A stretch of DNA of 33,009 nucleotides from Gammaproteobacteria bacterium (GTDB taxonomy: Bacteria; Pseudomonadota; Gammaproteobacteria; Steroidobacterales; GCA-2729495): positions 1 to 33,009 of the forward strand of contig RFHQ01000018.1 of assembly GCA_003695765.1 (NCBI GenBank), given 5' to 3'. This document shows positions 23,362-32,226 of the stretch, in pieces. Below the pieces are notes generated by a model that was given only the letters and a program-made list of their open reading frames with translations, did no database searches and was not told where the DNA came from. Both the position numbers and the translations under genes were made by a program. How positions within the stretch are numbered: the first letter of the stretch is position 1; every line of letters begins with the position of its first letter.

Positions 23362-24474
23362 ATGTGGTCACGAATGCTGGGCATGCTGTTGCTGATGGGA
23401 CTGCTGCTCGGCGCCCTGTTCGGGTGGAAGAACTGGGCCGCGCAGCAGCAGCGCGCGGCGATGGCCGCCGCCGGCCCGCCGCTGGCGACGGTCTCGACGA
23501 CACGGGCCGAGCGCCGCGCATGGCGCAACCGCCTGCCGGCCGTGGCAACGCTAACCGCGACCCGCGCGGTCGAACTGACGGCGCAGCTCCCCGGCCGCGT
23601 GATCGAGCTCGCCTTCGACAACGGTGAGCAGGTCCAGCGGGGCCAGCTGCTGCTGCGCCAGGACGTCAGCGAGGAACGCGCGGCCCTGGCGTCGCGCGAG
23701 GCGGAACTGCGCCTCGCCGGGATCGAGGTCGAGCGTGCGCGCGAACTGCTGGAGCAGGCACTGGCGCCGCAGCGGGACCTCGATGCGGCCGTCGCCGAGC
23801 GCGATCGCCTGGCCGCCGAGGTCCGGCGCCTGCAGGCGCAGATCGACAAAAAGACCGTGCGCGCGCCCTTCGCCGGCCGGCTCGGCCTGCGGCGGGTCGA
23901 CCTCGGTGATTACCTGCAGCCGGGCACGGTGATCGTGCAACTGGTCGCGGACGCGGGCCTGTACGCCGATTTCCGCATCGCCCAGCGCCACCTGGCACAA
24001 GTCGCGGTCGGGCAAGCGGTCGAACTGCGCGTGGACGCGCTGCCCGGCCGCGTCTTCACCGCGAAGATCGCGGCCATCGAGCCGGCGGTCGACACGGCGA
24101 CCCGCAACGTCGCGGTGCGCGCCACCGTCGACGACGACGGCGGCGCCCTGCGCGCCGGCATGTTCGCCGCGGCGACCATCCTGCTGCCCGCCAGCCGCGA
24201 AGTCGTCGTGCTGCCGCAGACGGCCGTCAGCTTCAGCCCCTTCGGCAACAGCGTCTACCGGGTCGAGCGCCAGGACGGCACGCCACGGGCGCGGGTCGCC
24301 TATGTGCAGACCGGTGAACGTCGCGGTGACCTGGTCGAGATCCTCTCCGGCCTCGCCGCCGGCAGCGAGGTCGTGACGGCCGGCCAGCTCAAGCTGCGGG
24401 ACGGCGCGCCGCTGCGCATCGACAATGCCGTTCCGGTGCCCGCCGACACCGCACCGACACCGCCGGAAGCCTGA
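23362..24474 (+). CDS. RND efflux periplasmic adaptor (MFP) subunit
   Basis: The 370-residue protein has an N-terminal membrane anchor or signal (MLGMLLLMGLLLGALFGW). A lipoyl half-motif follows (LTAQLPGRVIELAFDNGEQVQRGQLLLRQD), then an alpha-helical hairpin (residues 105-160, rich in Glu, Arg and Ala) and the second lipoyl half (KTVRAPFAGRLGLRRVDLGDYLQPG). Beta-barrel and membrane-proximal domains complete it. It bridges the inner-membrane pump and an outer-membrane TolC-type channel. The preceding gene ends 4 bp upstream and the pump starts 8 bp downstream, so they are one operon. No TolC homolog is in the window, so a shared channel is likely. Confidence 0.92.
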   Translation: MWSRMLGMLLLMGLLLGALFGWKNWAAQQQRAAMAAAGPPLATVSTTRAERRAWRNRLPAVATLTATRAVELTAQLPGRVIELAFDNGEQVQRGQLLLRQDVSEERAALASREAELRLAGIEVERARELLEQALAPQRDLDAAVAERDRLAAEVRRLQAQIDKKTVRAPFAGRLGLRRVDLGDYLQPGTVIVQLVADAGLYADFRIAQRHLAQVAVGQAVELRVDALPGRVFTAKIAAIEPAVDTATRNVAVRATVDDDGGALRAGMFAAATILLPASREVVVLPQTAVSFSPFGNSVYRVERQDGTPRARVAYVQTGERRGDLVEILSGLAAGSEVVTAGQLKLRDGAPLRIDNAVPVPADTAPTPPEA

Positions 24475-24482
24475 GGTCCGCG

Positions 24483-27400
24483 GTGCCGGCTTTCACCGAC
24501 CTGTTCATTCACCGGCCGGTGCTGGCCACGGTCGTCAGCCTCCTGATCTCGCTGGCGGGGCTGTTGTCCTATCGGGCCATGACGGTCAGCCAATACCCGG
24601 CCAGCGAGAGCGCCGTGGTCACGGTCACGACCAGTTATCCCGGGGCGCACCCGCGGCTGGTGCAGGGCTTCGTGACCACGCCGCTGGAACGCGAGATCGG
24701 CTCGGCGGATGGCATCGACTATCTCGAGTCCACGAGCCTGCAGGGCATCAGCGTGATCACCGCGCACCTGGAACTCGAATACGACCCCTGGGATGCGCTC
24801 GCGCAGATCTCGACCAAGGTCAACCGCGTCCGCGACCAGTTGCCGGCGGCGGCCGAAGATCCGACGATCAATGTCGCGATCGGCGAGACCGTCGCCGACA
24901 TGTACCTGGGTTTCGAGAGCCGGGAAATTCCGCAGAACCGGATCACCGACTACCTGTTGCGGGTGGTGCAGCCGCGGATCGAGGCCCTGCCCGGCGTGGA
25001 GCGGGCCGAGATCATCGGCGGGCGGCTGTATGCGCTGCGCGCCTGGCTGGACCCGGTGCGCATGGCCGCGCTGGGCATCAGCGCCGGCGACGTCCGCCGG
25101 GCGCTGGCGCGCAACAACTATCAGGCGGCCATCGGCCAGACCAAGGGTCAGGCGGTCTCGCTGAACCTGCGCTCGAATACCGACCTGCGGGATGTCGAGG
25201 CCTTCCGGCGGCTGGTGATCCGGGAACAGGACGGTGCGATCCTCCGGCTGCAGGACATCGCGGAAGTCGAACTCGGGGCCGAGAACTATGACGTCTCCTT
25301 CGTCTACAACGGCGACGTCGCCGTGTCGCTGGGCATCTACTCGCTACCCGACGCCAACGTGCTGGACGTTGCGCGCTCGGTCCGCGAGATCTTTCCCGAG
25401 ATCCGCGCCAACCTGCCCCCCGGCATCAGCGGCAGCATTCCGTATGATCGCACCGCCTACATCGAGGATGCGATCGCCGAGGTCGCGAGGACCCTGCTCG
25501 AGGCCGCCGCGATCGTCAGCCTGATCGTGCTGCTGTTCCTCGGCAGCCTGCGGGCCGTGCTCGTGCCGCTGGTGACCATCCCCGTGTCGCTGGTCGGGGC
25601 CGGCGTGCTGATGCTGGCGCTGGGCTTCTCCGTGAACCTGCTGACGCTGCTGGCCCTGGTGATCGCCATCGGCCTGGTGGTCGACGACGCAATCATCGTC
25701 GTGGAAAACGTGCAGCGTCACATCGAGGCGGGCATGCAACCGCTGCAGGCGGCGCTGACCGGCGCCCGCGAGTTGCGTACGCCGGTGATCGCGATGACGA
25801 TCACGCTGGTCGCCGTGTACGCGCCGATCGGCCTGTCCAGCGGATTGACCGGGAGCCTGTTCAGCGAATTCGCTTTCACCCTGGCCGGCGCTGTGCTGAT
25901 TTCCGGCATCGTCGCGCTGACGCTGTCACCGATGATGTGCGCGCGCCTGCTGCCGGCCCACGGCGAGGAAAACCCGGTGGAACGCTGGCTGGAGCGGAGC
26001 TTTGCCAGCCTGCGCGAGCGCTACCGGGCGCGCCTGTCCGGCATGCTGGACTACCTGCCGGTCCTGCTGGTCTTCGCGCTGATCGTGCTCGCCAGCATCT
26101 ACCCGATGTTCGTCACCGCGCCACAGGAACTCGCGCCGCAGGAAGACGAGGGCATCGTGCTGATCTCCTCCACCGCGAGCGCCAATACCTCGGTCGACCA
26201 GCTCAGCCGCTACACCGCTCACCTGACAGCGCTGCTGCGCGAACTGCCGGAGGTCGAGGGCGTGTTTCAGTTCAACGGCAGTCCGGGCCGCGGTCCGGCG
26301 GCGACGAATGCGGCACTGACCGGCCTGGTGCTCAAGCCCTGGAGCGCGCGCTCGCGCACGGTCGGCGAACTGCTGCCCGAGGTCCAGGCGCGCGCCGACC
26401 GCATCGCCGGCCTGCGCTCCGCCGCCTTCGCGCTGCCCAGCCTGCCGGGCGCCGGCGGCGGTCTGCCGGTGCAGATCATCGTCGGCTCGGCCGATCCACC
26501 CGACCAGGTGCAGCGCGTCGCCCGGCAACTGCTGGACCAGAGCTGGCAAAGCGGCGCCTTCGCCTTCGCCGACCTGGACATGCGTTTCGACCGTGGCCAG
26601 GCCGAGCTGCTGCTGGACCGGGATCTCGCCGCTGTCATGGGCATGGACATGCAACAGCTCGGGGTCGACCTCGCGACCCTGCTCGGCGGCGACCATGTGA
26701 ACCGCTTCGACCTGCAGGGGCGCAGCTACAAGGTGATCCCGCAGTTGCAGCGCCGCTACCGGCTGAATCCCGACCAGCTCGGCCAGGTCTACGTGCGCAC
26801 CGGCGACGGCCGGCTCACCGGGCTGGCCGAGCTGCTGTCGCTGCGCTACGGGACTCAGCCGCAACGGCTGCAGCGCTTCGAGCAGCAGAACGCGGTCAAG
26901 CTGTCGGCCGTGCCATCGCCCGGCCTGTCACCGGGCGATGCCCTGGCGCTGGTGCAGGCCCGCGCCGCAGCGCTGCTGCCACCCGGCTATCGCCTCGACT
27001 ATGCCGGTGCCTCGCGCCAGTACATGCAGGAGCGCGGCCGGCTGCTGAGCACCTTCTTTTTCGCGCTGCTGGTCATCTACCTGGTGCTGGCGGCGCAGTT
27101 CGAATCCTTCCGCGACCCGCTGATCATGCTGGTCAGCGTGCCGATGTCGATCGCCGGCGCGCTGCTGTTCCTGACCCTTGGCGTGGCCACGGTCAACATC
27201 TACACGCAGATCGGCCTGATCACGCTGATCGGCCTGATCAGCAAGCATGGGATCCTGATCGTCCAGTTCGCCAACCAGCTGCAGATCGAGGCCGGGCTCG
27301 GCCGCCGGGTGGCAGTGGAACGGGCGGCCGCGATCCGCCTGCGGCCGATCCTGATGACGACCGCGGCGATGAGCGTCGGCGTGTTGCCCCTGCTGCTGGC

Positions 27401-27566
27401 CTCCGGCGCCGGTGCCGAGGCCCGCTTCGACATCGGCCTGGTGATCTTCAGCGGGCTGCTGATCGGCACGCTGTTCACGCTGTTCGTCGTGCCCGGCATG
27501 TACCTGCTGCTGGCACGCGAGCACCACGCTATTCGCGACGCAGGCGCGGCTTCCGGAAGCGCATGA
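24483..27566 (+). CDS. RND-family multidrug efflux pump (HAE1-like)
   Basis: This is a full-length inner-membrane proton antiporter of 1027 residues, starting with GTG 24483. It has the HAE1 N-terminus (FTDLFIHRPVLATVVSLLI), the TM4 proton-relay pair D401-D402 (GLVVDDAIIVVEN) and the TM10 lysine in LISKHGILIVQFANQ. The two large periplasmic loops lie after TM1 and after TM7. Residues 34-60 (TVSQYPASESAVVTV) fit the porter domain. Substrates are probably hydrophobic drugs or metabolites but cannot be read here. It is the last gene of the operon and its 3' end overlaps the convergent lipoprotein methyltransferase gene by 38 bp. Confidence 0.93.
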   Translation: MPAFTDLFIHRPVLATVVSLLISLAGLLSYRAMTVSQYPASESAVVTVTTSYPGAHPRLVQGFVTTPLEREIGSADGIDYLESTSLQGISVITAHLELEYDPWDALAQISTKVNRVRDQLPAAAEDPTINVAIGETVADMYLGFESREIPQNRITDYLLRVVQPRIEALPGVERAEIIGGRLYALRAWLDPVRMAALGISAGDVRRALARNNYQAAIGQTKGQAVSLNLRSNTDLRDVEAFRRLVIREQDGAILRLQDIAEVELGAENYDVSFVYNGDVAVSLGIYSLPDANVLDVARSVREIFPEIRANLPPGISGSIPYDRTAYIEDAIAEVARTLLEAAAIVSLIVLLFLGSLRAVLVPLVTIPVSLVGAGVLMLALGFSVNLLTLLALVIAIGLVVDDAIIVVENVQRHIEAGMQPLQAALTGARELRTPVIAMTITLVAVYAPIGLSSGLTGSLFSEFAFTLAGAVLISGIVALTLSPMMCARLLPAHGEENPVERWLERSFASLRERYRARLSGMLDYLPVLLVFALIVLASIYPMFVTAPQELAPQEDEGIVLISSTASANTSVDQLSRYTAHLTALLRELPEVEGVFQFNGSPGRGPAATNAALTGLVLKPWSARSRTVGELLPEVQARADRIAGLRSAAFALPSLPGAGGGLPVQIIVGSADPPDQVQRVARQLLDQSWQSGAFAFADLDMRFDRGQAELLLDRDLAAVMGMDMQQLGVDLATLLGGDHVNRFDLQGRSYKVIPQLQRRYRLNPDQLGQVYVRTGDGRLTGLAELLSLRYGTQPQRLQRFEQQNAVKLSAVPSPGLSPGDALALVQARAAALLPPGYRLDYAGASRQYMQERGRLLSTFFFALLVIYLVLAAQFESFRDPLIMLVSVPMSIAGALLFLTLGVATVNIYTQIGLITLIGLISKHGILIVQFANQLQIEAGLGRRVAVERAAAIRLRPILMTTAAMSVGVLPLLLASGAGAEARFDIGLVIFSGLLIGTLFTLFVVPGMYLLLAREHHAIRDAGAASGSA

Positions 27567-28356
27567 CCACCTGGCCCGGCGGCGGCGTGGCCTCGGCGTC
27601 GGCCGGCGGCGCGAGGTTGGTCGCCGCCTCGAACCGGAAGCCCGCGGCTTCGATCGCCCGCCGGATCTCTGCGGGATCGCGGCGCTTCGCCTGGCGCTCC
27701 GCGGCGGCGCGCGCACCCGGCGCCACGAAGGGATCGATGACCCCGAGCACGCCGCCCGGCTTGAGGGCCCGGTAGACGTCCTGCAACAGCTGCTCGCCTT
27801 CCAGCGGCACCCAGCGGCCGCCTTCCTCGGCGTAGTAGGCCCGGCGGTAGTCCATGATCAGCAAGGCGGCATCGAAGCGCGCCTCTGCGAGCTTCAGACC
27901 GCTGGCGTCGGCTTCGAGCCGTTCGACCCGCCCGGACCGGCTCATTCCGTCAGTGGCCGGCAGGGGGCGGCGCGCGAAATCGACATAGGGCGTGTTGTCA
28001 TGGGTGACGACCGTGCCGCTCTCGCCGACCAGCCAGGTCAGCAGTTCGGTGTAATAGCCGCGCCCGGAATACAGGTCCAGGACCTCCATGCCCGGCTGGA
28101 TGCCGATGAAAGCCAGCAGCGCCATCGCCTGCTGCCGCGCCGCGCGATCACTGACCGGAGCGACCGCCCGGCGACGCTCGGCGCGCTCGATCGCCTCGAC
28201 CGCGCCGGGCCGGACGACTTCCTCGGGCGTCACCGTGCCCGGCCGGCTGGCACCTCGCGCCAGCCCCTCGGACGCCACCGGGTCCAGGGGCTGGCCGGTG
28301 CAGCCCGTGAGCAGGGCAGCGGCCGCGAACAGGCAAAGCGCAGGCGCTCGATCCAT
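27529..28356 (-). CDS. Lipoprotein with class I methyltransferase domain
   Basis: The 275-residue product starts with a lipoprotein signal (CLFAAAALLTGC, Cys19 after the lipobox LLTG). The rest resembles the predicted methyltransferases of the COG4798 type: a SAM-binding motif VLDLYSGRGYYTELL, an acidic residue after VVTHDN, and ALKPGGVLGVIDPF. SAM is not known to be available outside the cytoplasm, so either the protein is not a true methyltransferase or its location is unexpected. ATG 28356 is preceded by an A/T tract (eight A on the plus strand at 28360-28367) and no Shine-Dalgarno, so initiation may be inefficient or leaderless. It follows the DUF2189 gene closely on the same strand. Confidence 0.82.
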   Translation of the reverse strand: MDRAPALCLFAAAALLTGCTGQPLDPVASEGLARGASRPGTVTPEEVVRPGAVEAIERAERRRAVAPVSDRAARQQAMALLAFIGIQPGMEVLDLYSGRGYYTELLTWLVGESGTVVTHDNTPYVDFARRPLPATDGMSRSGRVERLEADASGLKLAEARFDAALLIMDYRRAYYAEEGGRWVPLEGEQLLQDVYRALKPGGVLGVIDPFVAPGARAAAERQAKRRDPAEIRRAIEAAGFRFEAATNLAPPADAEATPPPGQVVMRFRKPRLRRE

Positions 28357-28359
28357 GGC

Positions 28360-28381
28360 AAAAAAAATTGGTGTCAGACAC
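28360..28381 (-). other. GTGTC(A)GACAC palindrome with T8 tract
   Basis: Plus-strand 28371-28381 reads GTGTC-A-GACAC, a palindrome with a one-base centre. Read on the minus strand it directly follows the DUF2189 stop codon and is followed by a run of eight T, ending four bases before the next ATG. A short hairpin (GTG/CAC) plus T-run could be a weak terminator, but the stem is too short for confidence. The palindrome with AATTGG flank resembles dispersed elements I recall in many proteobacterial genomes; I see only this one copy in the window. Confidence 0.35.
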
Positions 28382-29202
28382 TAGATTTCGAGCTTATCCG
28401 CCCGCGGCTTCGCGGTCACCCCCTCGGCGTGCCGCGGAAAATCGCCGGCGTCGATGGTCGCCTGATAGCCGTGCCAGCTCGCGTAGCCGATCAGCGGAAT
28501 CGTGATGACGAAACCGGCGCACAGGGTCGCGAAGCCGAGCAGCACGGACAGGACGATCAGCGCCGCCCAGACCGCCATGGCCGGCTTGTTGCGCAGCACC
28601 GCATTGATGCTCGTCACGACCGCCGTGACCGCGTCGACATCGCGGTGCATCAGCATTGGCAGCGAAAAGGCGCTGGCGGCGAAGGTGATGGCCGCGAAGA
28701 TCGCGCCGACGGCCGTGCCCACGCCGAGGTAGCTGGCCAGCGCGGCCAGGTCCGGCTCGGCCTCGACCGGGAAGAACACGTGGACCATCGACGCGGCCCG
28801 GGCCCAGACCAGGAAGACGACCAGCAGCATCAGCGAAAAGACCATCTCCGTGCCGATCCGCCGCACCGCGGCCTCACGCAGCGACACGGTCAGCCGCGGC
28901 CGCTGTTCGCGCTCCAGCTGCGCGCTGATGGCGTACAGGCCAAGACACAGCACCGGGCCGATGAAGACGAAGCCGGACAGCGCCGCCAGCAACAGCCAGT
29001 AGCTGCCGAAGCGCCAGGCCACCCAGCTCATCGTCAGGCTCAGCAGGGCCACGACGAGGCCGTAGGCCAGCCCGAGCCCCGGCGCGGCGCGCAGATCCAG
29101 CCAGGCGCGGCGCAGCCAGCCCAGCGCCGCCAGCGGCGGCAGGCGGCGGCAGGGCGCCACGAAGGGCAATGGCGCCGGCTCCGGGGCTTGGGTCTCGCTC
29201 AT
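28381..29202 (-). CDS. DUF2189-family integral membrane protein
   Basis: The 273-residue inner-membrane protein has about six helices, with a hydrophilic N-terminus, a Pro-rich start and APCRRLPPLAALGWLRRAWLDLRAAPG leading into the first helix. The blocks PGLGLAYGLVVALLS, GFVFIGPVLCLGLYAISAQLERE and NAVLRNKPAMAVWAALIV match the DUF2189 family as I remember it. Its function is unknown; some relatives lie near cytochrome or respiratory genes, but nothing of that sort is near here. ATG 29202 has GGGAAGG upstream. It is probably co-transcribed with the lipoprotein methyltransferase, with a T-run between, and it lies 87 bp downstream of the ABC exporter stop on the same strand. Confidence 0.8.
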   Translation of the reverse strand: MSETQAPEPAPLPFVAPCRRLPPLAALGWLRRAWLDLRAAPGLGLAYGLVVALLSLTMSWVAWRFGSYWLLLAALSGFVFIGPVLCLGLYAISAQLEREQRPRLTVSLREAAVRRIGTEMVFSLMLLVVFLVWARAASMVHVFFPVEAEPDLAALASYLGVGTAVGAIFAAITFAASAFSLPMLMHRDVDAVTAVVTSINAVLRNKPAMAVWAALIVLSVLLGFATLCAGFVITIPLIGYASWHGYQATIDAGDFPRHAEGVTAKPRADKLEI

Positions 29203-29289
29203 CGTCGATCCTTCCCGCAGACGGTATGGTAACCGCGACGGCCTCGCCGCCCGCCCCGGCCGGGACGGGCCACCGCCAGCCCGGTGGGC

Positions 29290-31098
29290 TCAGCTCGCGC
29301 TCCGCCGCCGGGGGGCCTCGCCCAGCGCCTCGCCGAATTGCAGCCGGGCCAGGCGCTGGTACAGCGAATCGCGGCGCAGCAGCTCGGCATGCGTGCCGAT
29401 GTCGACGACGCGCCCATGATCCATGACGACGATCCGGTCGGCCCGCAGCACGGTCGCCAGGCGATGCGCGATCACGAGCGTGGTCCGGTCCCGCTCCAGG
29501 AATTCCAGCGCTTCTTGCACCAGCCGCTCGCTCTCCGCGTCCAGCGCGCTGGTCGCCTCGTCCAGCAGCAGCACCGGCGGGTTCTTCAGGATGGCCCGGG
29601 CGATCGCGATGCGCTGGCGCTGGCCACCGGACAGTCGCGCGCCGCGCTCACCGAGAAAAGTGTCGTAGCCTTGTGGCAGCGCCGTGATGAAATCGTGAGC
29701 CGCCGCGGCCTTCGCGGCGGCGACGATGTCTTCGTCGCTGGCCTCCGGCCGGCCGAAGCGGATGTTCTCCCGCGCGGTCGCACCGAAGACCACCGTTTCC
29801 TGCGGCACGATGCCGATGCGCCGGCGGACCTCGACCGGGTCCGCATCGGCAATGTTCACGCCGTCGAGCAGGATGCGGCCTGATTGCGGATCATAGAAGC
29901 GCAACAGCAGCTGGAAGACCGTGCTCTTGCCGGCGCCGGACGGCCCGACCAGCGCGACCTTCTCGCCGGGCGCGACCAGCAAGGAGAAACGGTCGAGCGC
30001 CAGAATGTCGGGCCGCGACGGATAGTGAAACGACACCGCGTCGAATTCGACCCGCCCCTGCGGCGGTTCCGGCAACGGGACAGGTCGCGCCGGCGCCCGG
30101 ATCGCCGGTTCGGTCTGCAGCAGTTCCAGCAGCCGTTCCATCGCCCCGGCCGCGCGCTGCAGTTCGCCCCAGACTTCGCTGAGCATCGCCGCGGCCATGG
30201 CCACGAACATCGCATACAGCACGAACTGCCCGAGCTCTCCGCCGCTCATCTCGCCGGCCAGCACGGCGCGGGCGCCGACCCAGAGCACGACGATCAGCGC
30301 GCCGAATAGCGAGGTCGTGGCAACGGTCGAGAACAGTGCCCGCGCCCGCGCCCGGCGCACGGCCGTCAGGAAGCTCAGTTCCACGCTGTCGCTGAAGCGC
30401 TGGCTCTCCAGCTCTTCGGCGGTGAAGGCCTGCACGGTCTGCACGGCGTTCAGGGTCTCGCCGGCGAGCCCACTGGCATCGGCGATGCGGTCCTGGGACG
30501 CGCGTGACAGCCGGCGGACCCAGCGGCCGATCGCGATGATCGGAATCAGCACCAGCGGTAACAGCACGAGGATCAGACCCATCAGCCGCCAGTTGGTGAC
30601 GGCCAGCAAGACCAGCGCGCCGACGAACTGAATCGAGGAGCGCAGGATGATCGACAGGCCAACGCCGGAGATCGACTGGATCAGCGTCGTGTCCGCGGTC
30701 AGCCGCGACAGCACCTCGCCGGTCTTCGTGACTTCGAAGAAGGCCGGATCCAGGCGGATGATGTGCCGGTAGACGCGATCGCGGATGTCGGCGACCACCC
30801 GCTCGCCGAGCCAGTTCACGAGGTAGGCGCGCGCGGCCGCGAACAGGCCCAGTACGATCGCGACGCCGAAGAAATAGCCGAAATAACGGTCGACCGTGGC
30901 CGCGTCCTCCGCACTGAAGCCGTAGTCGATGACGAAGCGCACCGCGACCGGCACCGCGAGAAACGCCGCCGAGGCCACGAGCAGCGCCAGCAACGCCAGC
31001 GCGAGCGTGCCGCGGTAGGGCCGGATGAACGGCCACAGGGCGCGCAAGGGCTTTAACGAGCGTCCGCGGGGTCGCTCGGGCTGATCGGAGTGGGCCAT
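29290..31098 (-). CDS. MsbA-like ABC exporter (fused permease/ATPase)
   Basis: The 602-residue half-transporter has a six-helix ABC transmembrane domain (about residues 30-305). The nucleotide-binding domain follows, with Walker A G385-PSGAGKST-T393, the signature LSGGQ at 489-493, and Walker B VLLLDE at 509-514 followed by ATSALD. It forms a homodimer or heterodimer and exports lipid, drug or peptide. The subgroup is probably the MsbA-related proteobacterial exporter class, not confirmed. ATG 31098 is the in-frame start matching the domain length; longer readings lack support, and no strong ribosome-binding site is visible. It is divergent from the MarR-like gene across 164 bp, a good candidate for shared regulation. 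Confidence 0.9.
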   Translation of the reverse strand: MAHSDQPERPRGRSLKPLRALWPFIRPYRGTLALALLALLVASAAFLAVPVAVRFVIDYGFSAEDAATVDRYFGYFFGVAIVLGLFAAARAYLVNWLGERVVADIRDRVYRHIIRLDPAFFEVTKTGEVLSRLTADTTLIQSISGVGLSIILRSSIQFVGALVLLAVTNWRLMGLILVLLPLVLIPIIAIGRWVRRLSRASQDRIADASGLAGETLNAVQTVQAFTAEELESQRFSDSVELSFLTAVRRARARALFSTVATTSLFGALIVVLWVGARAVLAGEMSGGELGQFVLYAMFVAMAAAMLSEVWGELQRAAGAMERLLELLQTEPAIRAPARPVPLPEPPQGRVEFDAVSFHYPSRPDILALDRFSLLVAPGEKVALVGPSGAGKSTVFQLLLRFYDPQSGRILLDGVNIADADPVEVRRRIGIVPQETVVFGATARENIRFGRPEASDEDIVAAAKAAAAHDFITALPQGYDTFLGERGARLSGGQRQRIAIARAILKNPPVLLLDEATSALDAESERLVQEALEFLERDRTTLVIAHRLATVLRADRIVVMDHGRVVDIGTHAELLRRDSLYQRLARLQFGEALGEAPRRRSAS

Positions 31099-31262
31099 GG
31101 GCCCATGATCCCACAAAGGCCGGCCGCACCGGCAGGGGCCGCCGGCCGAAGCGCGGTCGCCCAGCCGACGGCCATCTGGGACTGTTCGATATTTCAGACA
31201 GTCTCTGCTACCCTTACTGCAAATTGGGTATACGCGTTGATTCACGCGAGAAAGGACCGACG

Positions 31263-31790
31263 ATGCCGGCAAAGCCAGCGAATCTGATTACCGACGAGCT
31301 GCAGGGCTGGACCCCGAGTCCGGAAGCCCAGGCCGTGATCTTCTGGCGCTTCCTGCAATTGTTCCTGGCGCGATACGGCAGTGTGCCGCTGGGCCAGTTG
31401 CTGGTCGGCATGACGGCGACGGTGCTGAACGAGCTGGGCCACGCGCCGACCGTGACCGAACTCTGCGAGGCCACGGGCCTGCCGAAATCCTCGATCTCGC
31501 GTTACATCGCGGCGCAGATGGAACAGGGCGTGATCTACGAGACCATCGACCCGAGCGACCGGCGCCGGCGGATGCTCGCGCAGACGGACAGCGGCCGGAC
31601 GGAGCGCCAATGGCAGATCCGGCAGATGCGCAAGATCCTCGAGAACGTGCGCCAATGGGACGAGAACGTCCGCGGCGGCGCCGAAGCGCTGGACCCGGGT
31701 TACGAACTCGAACAGATGAAGACCGTCGTGCGCAATTCGCCCGAGCCTTTCCGCGGCCGGCGCAAGCGCGGCCGCCCGGCCAAGGCCTGA
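31263..31790 (+). CDS. MarR-like winged-helix transcriptional regulator
   Basis: The 175-residue protein starts at ATG 31263, preceded by AAAGGA. It has a helical N-terminus (PEAQAVIFWRFLQLFLARYG) and a helix-turn-helix from about residue 60: TVTELCEATGLPKSSISRYIAAQMEQGVIYE, then the wing DPSDRRRRMLAQT. The C-terminus is Arg/Lys-rich (FRGRRKRGRPAK), with a GRP-type AT-hook-like core. MarR proteins usually repress an adjacent or divergent gene and release DNA on ligand binding. The divergent ABC exporter and the downstream DUF2849/sulfite reductase pair are both candidate targets. No operator could be assigned with confidence. Confidence 0.8.
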   Translation: MPAKPANLITDELQGWTPSPEAQAVIFWRFLQLFLARYGSVPLGQLLVGMTATVLNELGHAPTVTELCEATGLPKSSISRYIAAQMEQGVIYETIDPSDRRRRMLAQTDSGRTERQWQIRQMRKILENVRQWDENVRGGAEALDPGYELEQMKTVVRNSPEPFRGRRKRGRPAKA

Positions 31791-31881
31791 GTCCGGCCCC
31801 GGCGCCGCCGGATATAACGGCCCGGTATTTTCAATTAAGCAATTGGTTTTTCGGCCGTTCGGCGGCCTGCGTAAGCTGTCG

Positions 31882-31911
31882 GCATCACGGGGGCCGATGC
31901 CCCCGTGATGC
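31882..31911 (+). repeat. Perfect 13-bp hairpin upstream of DUF2849
   Basis: GCATCACGGGGGC (31882-31894) and GCCCCCGTGATGC (31899-31911) are exact reverse complements around a 4-nt loop, CGAT. No T-run follows, so it is not a typical intrinsic terminator. It sits 28 bp before the ATG of DUF2849 and 91 bp after the regulator stop. It could be an operator dyad, an attenuator or an mRNA-stabilising stem. The region upstream (31824-31852) is AT-rich, with CAATTAAGCAATTG, and may hold the promoter. Confidence 0.75.
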
Positions 31912-31939
31912 ACTGTAGCAACGCACGGAGGCTGCCAGC

Positions 31940-32218
31940 ATGCCGCAAGTCGTCACGGCGAATCGACTCGCTGACGGCCGGGTCGTGTTCCTGACAGCGG
32001 CCGGGGATTTTTCCCCGGACATCGCCGCGGCCGCGGTCGCCGACGACGATGCCGCCGCGCAGGCGCTGCTGGCCATCGCCGAGGCTGCCGAAGCCGCCTG
32101 CCGGATCGTTGGCCCCTACCCGATCGAGGTCCGCCGCGACGGCGGCCATGTGGAAGCCGTGCACATGCGCGAGGCCATCCGCGCGCGTGGCCCGACCGTC
32201 GCTTACGGCCCGCGCTGA
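31940..32218 (+). CDS. DUF2849 protein associated with sulfite reductase
   Basis: The 92-residue protein reads VVTANRLADGRVVFLTAAGDF at its N-terminus and ends with a segment typical of DUF2849 (IVGPYPIEVRRDGGHVEAVHMREAIRARGPT). It is a small cytoplasmic protein. In many proteobacteria DUF2849 genes sit directly upstream of the sulfite reductase hemoprotein cysI, and here the hemoprotein starts 8 bp downstream, which supports a shared role in assimilatory sulfite reduction. Its biochemical activity is not known to me. GGAGG lies before ATG 31940. Confidence 0.88.
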   Translation: MPQVVTANRLADGRVVFLTAAGDFSPDIAAAAVADDDAAAQALLAIAEAAEAACRIVGPYPIEVRRDGGHVEAVHMREAIRARGPTVAYGPR

Positions 32219-32226
32219 GGACCGCC

